Assembly (NCBI RefSeq): GCF_027158465.1
Contig: NZ_JAMKYL010000002.1
Span: 154,855 to 218,854, forward strand
DNA length: 64,000 bases
Source of the DNA: Oxalobacter paeniformigenes
GTDB lineage: Bacteria; Pseudomonadota; Gammaproteobacteria; Burkholderiales; Burkholderiaceae_D
Direction: 5' to 3'
A model generated the notes under the pieces. It did no database searches and was not told the origin of the DNA. It worked only from the letters and a program-made list of their open reading frames with translations. The stretch's first letter is position 1, and every line of letters starts with the position of its first letter. The translations under genes and the position numbers were made by a program. Below are positions 35,751 through 43,626 of this stretch, one piece after another.

Positions 35751-36118
35751 GATGGTAAAGCACTTGGTAAGGCGACGGAGATTATTATACCGTGGCCCGG
35801 TACGGTACTGTCCGTATCATCAAAGCGATGGAAGTCGGGTATTTGCCCAGGTACAGGAAAACCGTTCGCGATCTCCAGACCGCATGATTTCAGGCAGTGA
35901 TAGGTAAAAATTGACTGTGGTCAAGCACTGTTTTCCGCCAGAGAAGCTATGATAGCTGTTAGCTTGAAAAGTTGGTATGTCACTTCACCTGCCCGTAAAG
36001 TTGTATTGCAACCTTGAAACGTCAAGGCACACCGCTGGCGCCAATGGACGTGAAAAAGCAAGATAAGCGACGATGCTGATTGGTTTGAATTTGACAGCGG
36101 ATTTCCATTAGACAATTC
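35751..36118. promoter_or_regulatory. Upstream region of the ThDP enzyme gene with an inverted repeat
   Basis: Non-coding stretch of 368 bases. AGCTATGATAGCT (35945-35957) is a near-perfect inverted repeat around a central G, followed by GTTAGCTT, and could be an operator. TTGACT (35911-35916) and TTGACA (36091-36096) look like -35 elements but have no good -10 at the right spacing. No SD is evident before the ATG at 36119. Confidence 0.35.
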
Positions 36119-37855
36119 ATGAGTGCGACAACAGATGATTTGCTGAAATGCGGTGATGCGCAGGCAGATTCCATATCTGGCGGGCATCTGGTAGCGAAAG
36201 CGCTCAGGAATGAAGGCATCGATACCATATTCACTCTTTCCGGAGGCAATATCGTCGATATCTACGACGGTTGTGTCAGCGAAGGCATCCGGATCATCGA
36301 TTTCAGACATGAACAGGTAGCGGCACATGCCGCTGACGGTTATGCTCGTCAGACAGGGCAAACCGGATGTCTTGTCACGACTGCGGGTCCGGGATGTTGC
36401 AATGCCATAACCGGAATGGCAACAGCCTTGCGTTCCGAAACTCCACTGCTGCATATCGGTGGACAGGGGGCGACGATCCAGCATTTGCAGGGTTCACTGC
36501 AGGAATTCGATCATGTCAAACTGATGTCACCGGTCACGAAATGGGCGACAAGTGTCCGTTCGACCGAACGGATCGCGGATATGGTGGCGATGGGATGCCG
36601 CGAGGCATGGGGTGAGGTTCCGGGTCCTGTCTATCTGGAAATTCCGAGAGATTTGCTTGATCGCAGCGTGGATCGGAAAAATTGTGTGATTCCGGCATCG
36701 GGACATTACCGGTGTTCCAATCGCGTCATGTGCGCGCCTGAAGAAATCGAGAAACTGGCCGATATGCTGCTGCATGCGGAAAAACCGGCGGTATTGTTCG
36801 GTAGCCAGGTCTGGAACGGCAGAAGTCATCGGGAAGCGCTGGAGCTGATCCGCGCGCTGGACATGCCAGCCTATACCAATGGTGCGGCACGCGGTATTTT
36901 CAGAAACGATGAACCGCTTTCATTCGACAGGACGCGCAACAAGGCGCTTGCCGAAGCCGATCTGGTCATGGTTGTGGGAACGCCGTTCGATTTCAGGCTG
37001 AGTTACGGCAAGACGGTCAATCCCGCGGCCAAAGTGGTGCAGATCGACCAGAATTACGCAGTGATCGGCAAAAATCACGATATCACGCTGGGATTGCTGG
37101 GGCATGCCGGAACGATTTTCAGGGCGGTGATCGATGCATTGTCGGGACGGCTGGAATATGGCGCGCGTTCGAAACGTCAGGCATGGATCCGCGAATTGCG
37201 GCAGGCCGAGGAAAAGGCACTGGAAAAACTCATGCCCTTGTTCCGTTCGGAAAACAGCCTGATCAATCCCTATCGGGTCGCTTATGAACTGAACGAATTT
37301 CTGGGTGAAGATACGATATATATCGGGGATGGCGGCGATGTGGTGACGATATCTGCACAGGCAGTGCGTCCGCGTAATCCCGGACAATGGATGGATCCGG
37401 GGCCATTGGGCAGTCTGGGCGTCGGGACAGGATTCGCTATCGGCGCGAAGCTCGCACATCCCGGCAAGGAAGTCGTGTGCTACTATGGGGACGGCGCTTT
37501 TTCCATGACGGCGTTCGATATGGAAACGGCCAACCGTTTTCATGTGCCATATCTTGCCGTTGTCGGAAACAATTCTGCGATGAACCAGATCCGTTACGCC
37601 CAGTTGGCCAAATATGGCGATCGCGGCAATGTCGGCAATTTGTTAAGTGACCTGCCATATGGTAAATTTGCGGAAATGATGGGCGGATACGGGGAGGAAG
37701 TACATCGTCCCTCGGATATAGCCCCTGCCTTGCGGCGTGGTCGCGAGGCGATAGCCAGAACCGGTAAATGTGCGGTGATCAATATCTGGGTCGACCCGCA
37801 AGAGTGGTCGCCGGGAACCAAGGCGCGCCTGAAAGCGCGTATGGCTGGCAAATAG
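36119..37855 (+). CDS. ThDP enzyme, 2-hydroxyacyl-CoA lyase/oxalyl-CoA decarboxylase-like
   Basis: Thiamine diphosphate enzyme of 578 residues. The Pyr domain has LSGGNIVDIYDG and FRHEQVAAHAADGYAR with Glu65, the cofactor-activating residue. QGSLQEFDHV near 124 and LGVGTGFAIGAKLAHPGKEV near 433 resemble bacterial 2-hydroxyacyl-CoA lyases and acetolactate synthase-like enzymes. The PP domain has YGDGAF (GDG 457-459) ending at NN 484-485. The C-terminus VDPQEWSPGTKARL fits a CoA-binding tail of this group. It differs from canonical oxalyl-CoA decarboxylase (QGDYEEMDQ there). The CoA-transferase gene follows. Substrate not determined; acetolactate synthase is a less likely alternative. Confidence 0.75.
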   Translation: MSATTDDLLKCGDAQADSISGGHLVAKALRNEGIDTIFTLSGGNIVDIYDGCVSEGIRIIDFRHEQVAAHAADGYARQTGQTGCLVTTAGPGCCNAITGMATALRSETPLLHIGGQGATIQHLQGSLQEFDHVKLMSPVTKWATSVRSTERIADMVAMGCREAWGEVPGPVYLEIPRDLLDRSVDRKNCVIPASGHYRCSNRVMCAPEEIEKLADMLLHAEKPAVLFGSQVWNGRSHREALELIRALDMPAYTNGAARGIFRNDEPLSFDRTRNKALAEADLVMVVGTPFDFRLSYGKTVNPAAKVVQIDQNYAVIGKNHDITLGLLGHAGTIFRAVIDALSGRLEYGARSKRQAWIRELRQAEEKALEKLMPLFRSENSLINPYRVAYELNEFLGEDTIYIGDGGDVVTISAQAVRPRNPGQWMDPGPLGSLGVGTGFAIGAKLAHPGKEVVCYYGDGAFSMTAFDMETANRFHVPYLAVVGNNSAMNQIRYAQLAKYGDRGNVGNLLSDLPYGKFAEMMGGYGEEVHRPSDIAPALRRGREAIARTGKCAVINIWVDPQEWSPGTKARLKARMAGK

Positions 37856-37868
37856 AAAGGATACGTTG

Positions 37869-37912
37869 GAAAAGGGTAACCTTTTTCTCGTTGTGAAACT
37901 GGTGAAAACCAG
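37869..37912 (+). other. Two small hairpins before the CoA-transferase gene
   Basis: AAAAGG/CCTTTT (37870-37875 and 37880-37885, loop GTAA) and CTGGT/ACCAG (37899-37903 and 37908-37912, loop GAAA) lie in the 96-base gap. They could act as a processing site or weak attenuator that separates the weakly biased upstream gene from the strongly biased CoA-transferase gene. Confidence 0.35.
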
Positions 37913-37951
37913 AAAAAGTAATACAGACCAATTATTGGAGGAAGACAAAAA

Positions 37952-39226
37952 ATGGGTAGTAAAGCATTATCCGGAGTAAGAATTCTGGACATGACCCACG
38001 TACAGGCCGGCCCGACCTCGTCACAGCTGTTGGCATGGATGGGTGCGGACGTTATCAAATTCGAAAATCCGACCGGTGACATTACGCGTAAACAGCTGCG
38101 CCATGATCCGAACAAGGACAGCTTGTACTTCACCATGCTGAACAGCAACAAGCGTTCGGTTATTTCCAACATGAAGAGCAAAGCTGGCTGCGAAATTTTC
38201 GAAGCACTGCTGAAAAAATGCGACGTTATCATGGAAAACTTCGGACCTGGCGTTCTGGCCCGTTTCGGCTACACCTGGGAAAAAATCCATGAAATCAACC
38301 CGTCCATCATCTATGCCTCCATCAAGGGCTTCGGCTCCTCCGGTCCATACAGTGACTACAAGGCATACGAACCGATCGCACAGGCAATGGGCGGTGCAAT
38401 GTCCACGACCGGTTTCCCGGAAAATCCGCCGACCATCACGGGTGCACAGATCGGTGACACCGGTACCGGTCTGCACCTGGCAATCGGTATTTGCGCAGCG
38501 CTGTACCACAGAACCCACAACGGTGGTATCGGTCAGGAAGTCGAAGCAGCAATGCAGGAATCCGTCATGAACCTGTGCCGCGTCAAATTCCGTGACCAGG
38601 GCCGTCTGATGGGTGGCAAGGGCGCACTGCCGGAATACAGCCGTCCGACGCTGGGTCTGACCGCCGTACCACGTGCCGGTAACGACTCCGGTGGTGGTCA
38701 GCTGGGTAACTGTATCCCATGTAAACCGTTCGGCGCCAACGACTACGTTTACCTGGTCGTACAGGAAGCCAACTGGCCGATCTTCGCAAGAGCAATCGGC
38801 GACGAAGCTCTGGTAACGGACGAACGTTTCGCAACGCTGGCAGAACGTCGTAAAAACCAGAACGAACTGTGGAAGATGGTAGCGGACTTCGCCAAGAACT
38901 ACACGAAGACCGAAATGACCGCATACTGCAATGAAAAGAACATTCCTTGCGGCCCGGTTCTGTCCACCGAAGAACTGATGAAGGACGCACACGCACTCCA
39001 TCGTCAGATGATCGTCAAGGTCGAAGGTCATCCGCAGGGCGACTACTACACGGTCGGTATGCCGATCAAGCTGTCGATGGGTAACGTCGACAAGATTCTG
39101 CCTGCTCCGATGCTGGGCGAACACACCGAAGAAGTGCTGAAAGAAGTTTGCGGCTTCTCCGATGAAAAGATCGCCGAACTGAAGGCTGGCGGTGCTTTCG
39201 ATATCCCACCGAAGAGAAAGAAATAA
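37952..39226 (+). CDS. Formyl-CoA:oxalate CoA-transferase paralogue (class III)
   Basis: Class III CoA-transferase of 424 residues, aligning end to end with Oxalobacter FRC and E. coli YfdW. Conserved: Gln18 (FRC Gln17), Tyr59, Arg104, Tyr139 and the catalytic Asp169 in GAQIGDTGTG. Changed: FRC Arg38 is Asn39 with a one-residue deletion nearby; FRC Trp48 is Gln48 as in YfdW; the FRC GGGGQP loop is SGGGQL at 246-251. The SD GGAGGAA is strong. Codon usage is heavily biased (CTG, CGT, C-ending two-fold codons), unlike the gene before, implying high expression. Donor and acceptor could be succinyl-, acetyl- or formyl-CoA and oxalate or a 2-hydroxy acid. Confidence 0.85.
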   Translation: MGSKALSGVRILDMTHVQAGPTSSQLLAWMGADVIKFENPTGDITRKQLRHDPNKDSLYFTMLNSNKRSVISNMKSKAGCEIFEALLKKCDVIMENFGPGVLARFGYTWEKIHEINPSIIYASIKGFGSSGPYSDYKAYEPIAQAMGGAMSTTGFPENPPTITGAQIGDTGTGLHLAIGICAALYHRTHNGGIGQEVEAAMQESVMNLCRVKFRDQGRLMGGKGALPEYSRPTLGLTAVPRAGNDSGGGQLGNCIPCKPFGANDYVYLVVQEANWPIFARAIGDEALVTDERFATLAERRKNQNELWKMVADFAKNYTKTEMTAYCNEKNIPCGPVLSTEELMKDAHALHRQMIVKVEGHPQGDYYTVGMPIKLSMGNVDKILPAPMLGEHTEEVLKEVCGFSDEKIAELKAGGAFDIPPKRKK

Positions 39227-39270
39227 TGGTGGGTCATTGTCTTAATGAAGTGATTCATTAAACATGAACA

Positions 39271-39307
39271 GGATGGGTGGGAAGACCACCACCCATCCAT
39301 TCTTTTT
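39271..39307 (+). terminator. Hairpin terminator or attenuator between CoA-transferase and sucC
   Basis: GGATGGGTGG (39271-39280) pairs perfectly with CCACCCATCC (39289-39298) across an 8-base loop and is followed by ATTCTTTTT. This is a rho-independent terminator shape only 12 bases before the sucC start codon. sucCD must be expressed by readthrough or by a promoter just upstream. Confidence 0.75.
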
Positions 39308-39318
39308 GAAGGACGAGT

Positions 39319-40485
39319 ATGAATATTCATGAATACCAGGGAAAAGAAATTTTGCGCAAATATGGAGTGACCACTCCCCGTGGATTTCCCTGCTTTAGCG
39401 TTGACGAAGCTGTCGAAGCCGCAAAAAAACTGGGTGGCAATGTCTGGGTCGTCAAGGCACAGATTCACGCCGGCGGCCGTGGCAAGGGGGGTGGTGTCAA
39501 GGTGGCGAAGTCCCTTGACGAAGTCAGAAAATACGCAACCGAAATTCTCGGTATGACACTGGTAACGCACCAGACCGGTCCGGAAGGTCGTGTTGTAAAA
39601 CGCCTGCTGATTGAAGAAGGCGCTGATATCCAGAAAGAATACTACGTCGGCATGGTAATCGACCGTGCCACACAGCGGGTAGCGCTGATGGCTTCCTCGG
39701 AAGGCGGCATGAACATTGAAGATGTCGCACGCGATACTCCGGAACTGATTCACAAAGTCTTTATCGATCCATCTACCGGTCTGACCGATGCAGAAGGCGA
39801 AGATATCGCACGCAAGATCGGCATGCCGGAAGCTGCCGTCAAACAAACCTGCAAATTCATGCAGGGTCTGTACAAGGCCTTCGTCGAAACCGATGCATCC
39901 CTGGCGGAAATCAACCCGTTGATCCGTACCGGAGACAATCGTGTAATCGCGCTGGACGCCAAGTTCAACTTCGATTCCAATGCGATGTATCGTCATCCGG
40001 AAATCCAGGCTTATCGTGACCTGGATGAAGAAAATCCTGATGAAATCCAGGCTTCCAAGTTCGGTCTGACCTATATCTCCCTGGATGGCAATATCGGATG
40101 TATGGTCAATGGCGCAGGTCTTGCCATGGCGACCATGGATATTATCAAACTGTATGGCGGTTCTCCGGCCAACTTCCTGGACGTAGGCGGCGGTGCAACG
40201 ACCGAAAAAGTCACCGAAGCCTTCAAGATCATGTTGTCCAATCCGAATGTCAAGGCCATCCTGGTCAACATTTTCGGCGGCATCATGAGATGCGATGTCA
40301 TCGCCAACGGCGTGGTGGCTGCTGCCAAGGAAGTTGCCCTGAAGGTACCTCTGATTGTACGTCTTGAAGGTACCAATGTCGAACAGGGTAAGGAAATTCT
40401 GGCCAAGTCCGGTTTACCGATTATCTCTGCCAGCGGCATGGCTGATGCTGCACAAAAGGCGGTTAACGCAGCAAAGGGTAACTAA
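39319..40485 (+). CDS. sucC: Succinyl-CoA synthetase beta subunit
   Basis: ADP- or GDP-forming succinate-CoA ligase beta subunit, 388 residues, the usual length. ATP-grasp domain begins MNIHEYQGKEILRKYGV; VVKAQIHAGGRGKGGGVKVA and SSEGGMNIEDVA are conserved; LAEINPLIRTGDNRVIALDAK forms the metal site; NGAGLAMATMDIIKLYGGSPANFLDVGGGA (read in parts) binds the alpha subunit and CoA site. SD AAGGA precedes the ATG. Codons are biased. It may supply succinyl-CoA to the adjacent CoA-transferase. Confidence 0.97.
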   Translation: MNIHEYQGKEILRKYGVTTPRGFPCFSVDEAVEAAKKLGGNVWVVKAQIHAGGRGKGGGVKVAKSLDEVRKYATEILGMTLVTHQTGPEGRVVKRLLIEEGADIQKEYYVGMVIDRATQRVALMASSEGGMNIEDVARDTPELIHKVFIDPSTGLTDAEGEDIARKIGMPEAAVKQTCKFMQGLYKAFVETDASLAEINPLIRTGDNRVIALDAKFNFDSNAMYRHPEIQAYRDLDEENPDEIQASKFGLTYISLDGNIGCMVNGAGLAMATMDIIKLYGGSPANFLDVGGGATTEKVTEAFKIMLSNPNVKAILVNIFGGIMRCDVIANGVVAAAKEVALKVPLIVRLEGTNVEQGKEILAKSGLPIISASGMADAAQKAVNAAKGN

Positions 40486-40487
40486 TT

Positions 40488-41366
40488 ATGTCTATTCTGA
40501 TTAACAAGAACAGCCGTGTCATCGTTCAGGGTCTGACCGGTAAGACTGGTGCATTTCATACTGAAATGTGTATGAATTATGCGTTCGGTAAGGATTGCTA
40601 TGTCGGTGGTGTCACCCCGAAAAAGGGTGGTACGACCTTCCTGAATCTGCCTGTTTTCAATACCGTCAAGGAAGCAAAGGAACAGACTGGCGCAAACGTT
40701 TCCGTCATCTATGTCCCGCCTCCGTTCGCTGCCGCAGCGATTGATGAAGCTGTGGAAGCCGGTATCGAGTTCGTTATCTGTATTACGGAAGGTATTCCGG
40801 TCGAAGATATGCTGCGTACCCGTTACAAAATGCGCGGCAAAAACACCATTCTGCTTGGACCGAACTGCCCGGGCATCATTACACCGGATGAACTGAAGAT
40901 CGGTATTATGCCAGGTCATATTCACAAGAAAGGTTCCATCGGTGTCGTTTCCAAGTCCGGTACCCTGACGTACGAAGCTGCCAGCCAGCTGGCTGAATTC
41001 GGTCTGGGCCAGTCCACGGTTGTCGGTGTCGGTGGCGACCCGATCAACGGTCTGAAACACATCGACGTTCTGAAGATGTTCAATGAAGATCCGGAAACCG
41101 AAGCGGTTATCATGGTCGGCGAAATCGGCGGTAACGATGAAGAAACCGCAGCACGTTGGGCAAAAGACAACATGAAGAAACCGATCGTTGGCTTTATCGC
41201 CGGCGTAACTGCGCCTCCGGGAAAACGGATGGGCCATGCAGGCGCCATCATCTCCGGTGGCAAGGGTACGGCACAGGAAAAACTGGCTGTTATGGAAGAA
41301 TGCGGTATTACCGTTACCCGCAATCCTGCCGAAATCGGCAAGACGATGAAATCGGTTCTGAAATAA
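40488..41366 (+). CDS. sucD: Succinyl-CoA synthetase alpha subunit
   Basis: Alpha subunit carrying the phosphohistidine, 292 residues. The CoA-binding Rossmann domain starts SILINKNSRVIVQGLTGKTGAFHTE; LGPNCPGIITPDELKIGIMPG and SKSGTLTYEAA follow. The phosphohistidine is in GHAGAIISGGKGTAQEK. It starts two bases after the sucC stop, so they are translated together. A strong terminator follows. Confidence 0.97.
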   Translation: MSILINKNSRVIVQGLTGKTGAFHTEMCMNYAFGKDCYVGGVTPKKGGTTFLNLPVFNTVKEAKEQTGANVSVIYVPPPFAAAAIDEAVEAGIEFVICITEGIPVEDMLRTRYKMRGKNTILLGPNCPGIITPDELKIGIMPGHIHKKGSIGVVSKSGTLTYEAASQLAEFGLGQSTVVGVGGDPINGLKHIDVLKMFNEDPETEAVIMVGEIGGNDEETAARWAKDNMKKPIVGFIAGVTAPPGKRMGHAGAIISGGKGTAQEKLAVMEECGITVTRNPAEIGKTMKSVLK

Positions 41367-41384
41367 GCAGTATCCGCTGAAAAG

Positions 41385-41413
41385 CAAAAAGCCCGGCAAT
41401 GCCGGGCTTTTTT
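41385..41413. terminator. Bidirectional terminator after sucD
   Basis: GCCCGGC (41391-41397) and GCCGGGC (41401-41407) with an AAT loop, flanked by A5 and T6. It can serve sucCD on the plus strand and pncC on the minus strand. Confidence 0.9.
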
Positions 41414-41426
41414 CTGTGTCGTGCTT

Positions 41427-41924
41427 TCAGAAATGACCTGTCTCGAGATAGTTGCACAGACATTGCAGGCTGTACAGGACACTTTGTTCACGGATTTCGG
41501 CACGGTTGCCGGTAAACAGTCGTTTGTCTGTACTGAAGATGCCGGTTTGGGTAGCAAAGCCGAAACAAACGGTGCCGACAGGTTTTTCAAGTGAACCGCC
41601 ATTGGGGCCGGCGATGCCGGTTGTGGAAAGCGCGATATCGCTTCCGGTTACGTTGATGGCGCCTTTTGCCATCGCCAGAGCCACTTTCTGGCTGACAGCA
41701 CCTTGTTGCCGGATCAGGTCTTCCGGTACGCCGGCCAGTCCGGTTTTCGATTCATTGGAATAGGTGATGAGTCCGCAATCGAACCATTCGGAAGCACCCG
41801 GGACGTCGGTGATCTGTTTGGCCAGACTGCCTCCGGTACAGGATTCAATCGTGACCAGTTTCAGTTTTTTCCGGGAAAGCAGGGTGCCGACATACTGGGC
41901 TAGTTCAAAAGGATTGTTCATCAT
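41427..41924 (-). CDS. pncC: Nicotinamide-nucleotide amidase (CinA C-terminal family)
   Basis: Deamidates NMN to nicotinate mononucleotide, salvaging the product of NAD-dependent ligase. It has 165 residues. Signatures: VTIESCTGGSLAKQITDVPGASEWFDCGLITYSNESK (in parts), GAVSQKVALAMAKGA and STTGIAGPNGGSLEKPVGTVCFG. It is a stand-alone CinA C-terminal domain. Downstream of pgpA and thiL in a minus-strand unit. Confidence 0.94.
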   Translation of the reverse strand: MMNNPFELAQYVGTLLSRKKLKLVTIESCTGGSLAKQITDVPGASEWFDCGLITYSNESKTGLAGVPEDLIRQQGAVSQKVALAMAKGAINVTGSDIALSTTGIAGPNGGSLEKPVGTVCFGFATQTGIFSTDKRLFTGNRAEIREQSVLYSLQCLCNYLETGHF

Positions 41925-41943
41925 GGCGATTCCATCTGTAAAG

Positions 41944-42468
41944 TTAATTGGCCATCATGCATGTTTTCCATAATGCAAAAACAAGCAGCGTGAAAAAGGC
42001 GGCGATGATATCGTCCAGCATAACACCAAAACCGCCGTGAATGTGCCGGTCGAAAAAACGGATCGGCGGCGGTTTGGTCATGTCGAAAAAGCGGAAAACG
42101 ACAAAGGCGATGCATTCCGACAGAAATGACGCAGGTGTCACGAACAGCAAGACCAGCCAGAAAGCGATGATTTCATCCCAGACCATGCTGCCGTCATCAG
42201 GGCTGCACAGTGCCTCGCCGGTTGCCTGACAGGTTTTGATGCCAAACAGGAAACCGGTTATGCAAAGACAACCCCAGACGAGTGGTGTGAAGATCGTCGG
42301 CCACAGGAAGGTCAGGACATCGTAGACAATCCATGCGAACAGTGTTCCGGCTGTTCCGGGCATGATGGGTGAAAGGCCGCTGCCGAAACCGAGGGAGACC
42401 AGATGAAATGGATGTGAGCAAAGAAAGGCGAATCCGGGATTTCCTTTGCTTTTGACAGGATCGTTCAT
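41944..42468 (-). CDS. pgpA: Phosphatidylglycerophosphatase A
   Basis: Membrane phosphatase that makes phosphatidylglycerol, 174 residues. FGSGLSPIMPGTAGTLFAW contains the catalytic PGT motif region; KTCQATGEALCSPDDGSMVWDEIIAFWLV carries the acidic residues; RFFDMTKPPPIRFFDRHIHGGFGVMLDDIIAA is the conserved central segment. Four hydrophobic helices. The ATG overlaps the thiL stop by four bases. Confidence 0.95.
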   Translation of the reverse strand: MNDPVKSKGNPGFAFLCSHPFHLVSLGFGSGLSPIMPGTAGTLFAWIVYDVLTFLWPTIFTPLVWGCLCITGFLFGIKTCQATGEALCSPDDGSMVWDEIIAFWLVLLFVTPASFLSECIAFVVFRFFDMTKPPPIRFFDRHIHGGFGVMLDDIIAAFFTLLVFALWKTCMMAN

Positions 42469-43430
42469 TTGCTGCCTGCCAGGAAGTGGTCGAAGGAATG
42501 GCGCGAAAAGGTTACGGGTTCACCATGACTGTTGCGCAAGCGCAATCCGGGCTCGTTCTCGATGAAGCCGATACGTGTGACAGGTACTCCTGTTCTGGCA
42601 GATGCTTCCAGAACACGACTGCGTTTCGATGGCGGTGCCGTGAAACACAGTTCATAGTCGTCGCCACCCGTCAGGGCGCATAGCATGCGCCAGTCTTCAG
42701 TTTGTCTGGCAAGGACAGGACTGATGGGAAGGGAGTCGGTGTTCAGCGTGGCACCGACACCGGAGGCATCCAGAATATGAGTCAGGTCTCCGAGCAGCCC
42801 GTCAGAAATATCCAGTGCAGAATTCGCGTTTTTTCTGAGTGCCATACCCAGCATGATGCGTGGAATCGGCATATGCAGACGGGGGGAAACGGCGTTGAAA
42901 TCCTGTTTGTCCAGGGTGATTTCGTTACGGCAATGTGCCAGTGCCAGTCGTGCGTCGCCGATCGTGCCTGAAACCCATATATCGTCACCGTATTCCGCAC
43001 GGTCGCGACGAAGTGCCTGACCCAGTGGGATTCGTCCGAATACCGTAATGCAGATATTGAGCGGTCCTTTTGTCGTATCGCCGCCTATCAGTTCGCAATG
43101 GCAGATGTTCGCCAGGGAAAACATGCCTTCCGAAAAGGACTTGAGCCATGCTTCGTCAGGTTTTGGCAGTGAAAGCGCCAGCGTGAAAGCGACCGGTTCA
43201 GCGCCCATGGCAGCCAGATCGGACAGGTTGACCGCCAGCGATTTGTGTCCGAGCTGTCGTGGATCGGTATCGGCAAAGAAATGGGTGCCTGAGACGAGCA
43301 TATCTGTCGAGATGGCGAGTTGCGTACCCGGAACAGGGGTCAACAATGCACAGTCATCGCCAATTCCCAGTGAGGCGTTCCTGACAGGTTTCGTAAAGTA
43401 TTTGGCGATAAGATCGAATTCTGAAAGCAT
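42465..43430 (-). CDS. thiL: Thiamine-monophosphate kinase
   Basis: Phosphorylates thiamine monophosphate to thiamine diphosphate, the cofactor of the ThDP enzyme in this window. From ATG 43430 it has 321 residues, as in E. coli (325). N-terminal MLSEFDLIAKYF, then GIGDDCALL and STDMLVSGTHF (metal sites), NLSDLAAMGAEPVAFTLAL, IGGDTTKGPLNICIT, and ALDISDGLLGDLTHI. A 25-residue upstream extension in the open frame is discarded. It forms a unit with pgpA and pncC. Confidence 0.95.
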   Translation of the reverse strand: MLSEFDLIAKYFTKPVRNASLGIGDDCALLTPVPGTQLAISTDMLVSGTHFFADTDPRQLGHKSLAVNLSDLAAMGAEPVAFTLALSLPKPDEAWLKSFSEGMFSLANICHCELIGGDTTKGPLNICITVFGRIPLGQALRRDRAEYGDDIWVSGTIGDARLALAHCRNEITLDKQDFNAVSPRLHMPIPRIMLGMALRKNANSALDISDGLLGDLTHILDASGVGATLNTDSLPISPVLARQTEDWRMLCALTGGDDYELCFTAPPSKRSRVLEASARTGVPVTRIGFIENEPGLRLRNSHGEPVTFSRHSFDHFLAGSK

Positions 43431-43626
43431 GATCGTAGCGTTGCAAAAAGGATTGTCGGACTTCTTGCATAATGATGCTATTGATGTCGCGCTAAAGCAA
43501 GACAATGGTAAACTGTTAAACTTGAGCTTTACCGATAGCCAACAGGCCGGAAAACAGTCCGGTCATCCTGTGCACAGGGACCGGCGATGCAGATGATCGG
43601 TACTTTTCGTTACTAGGACTTGTCTG

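Noticed and set aside
38551..38576. MQD to MQE change in the CoA-transferase, first taken as loss of the catalytic Asp
   Set aside because: Counting residues against FRC places catalytic Asp169 in the GDS/GDT segment, which is conserved here as Asp169. The MQE position is not catalytic.
38021..39124. 367-codon open frame antisense to the CoA-transferase gene
   Set aside because: It arises from the strong codon bias of the sense gene; translation gives a Cys/His/Val-rich protein with no recognisable domain.
40482..41399. 305-codon open frame antisense to sucD
   Set aside because: Shadow of a codon-biased gene; the sense product is unmistakably SucD.
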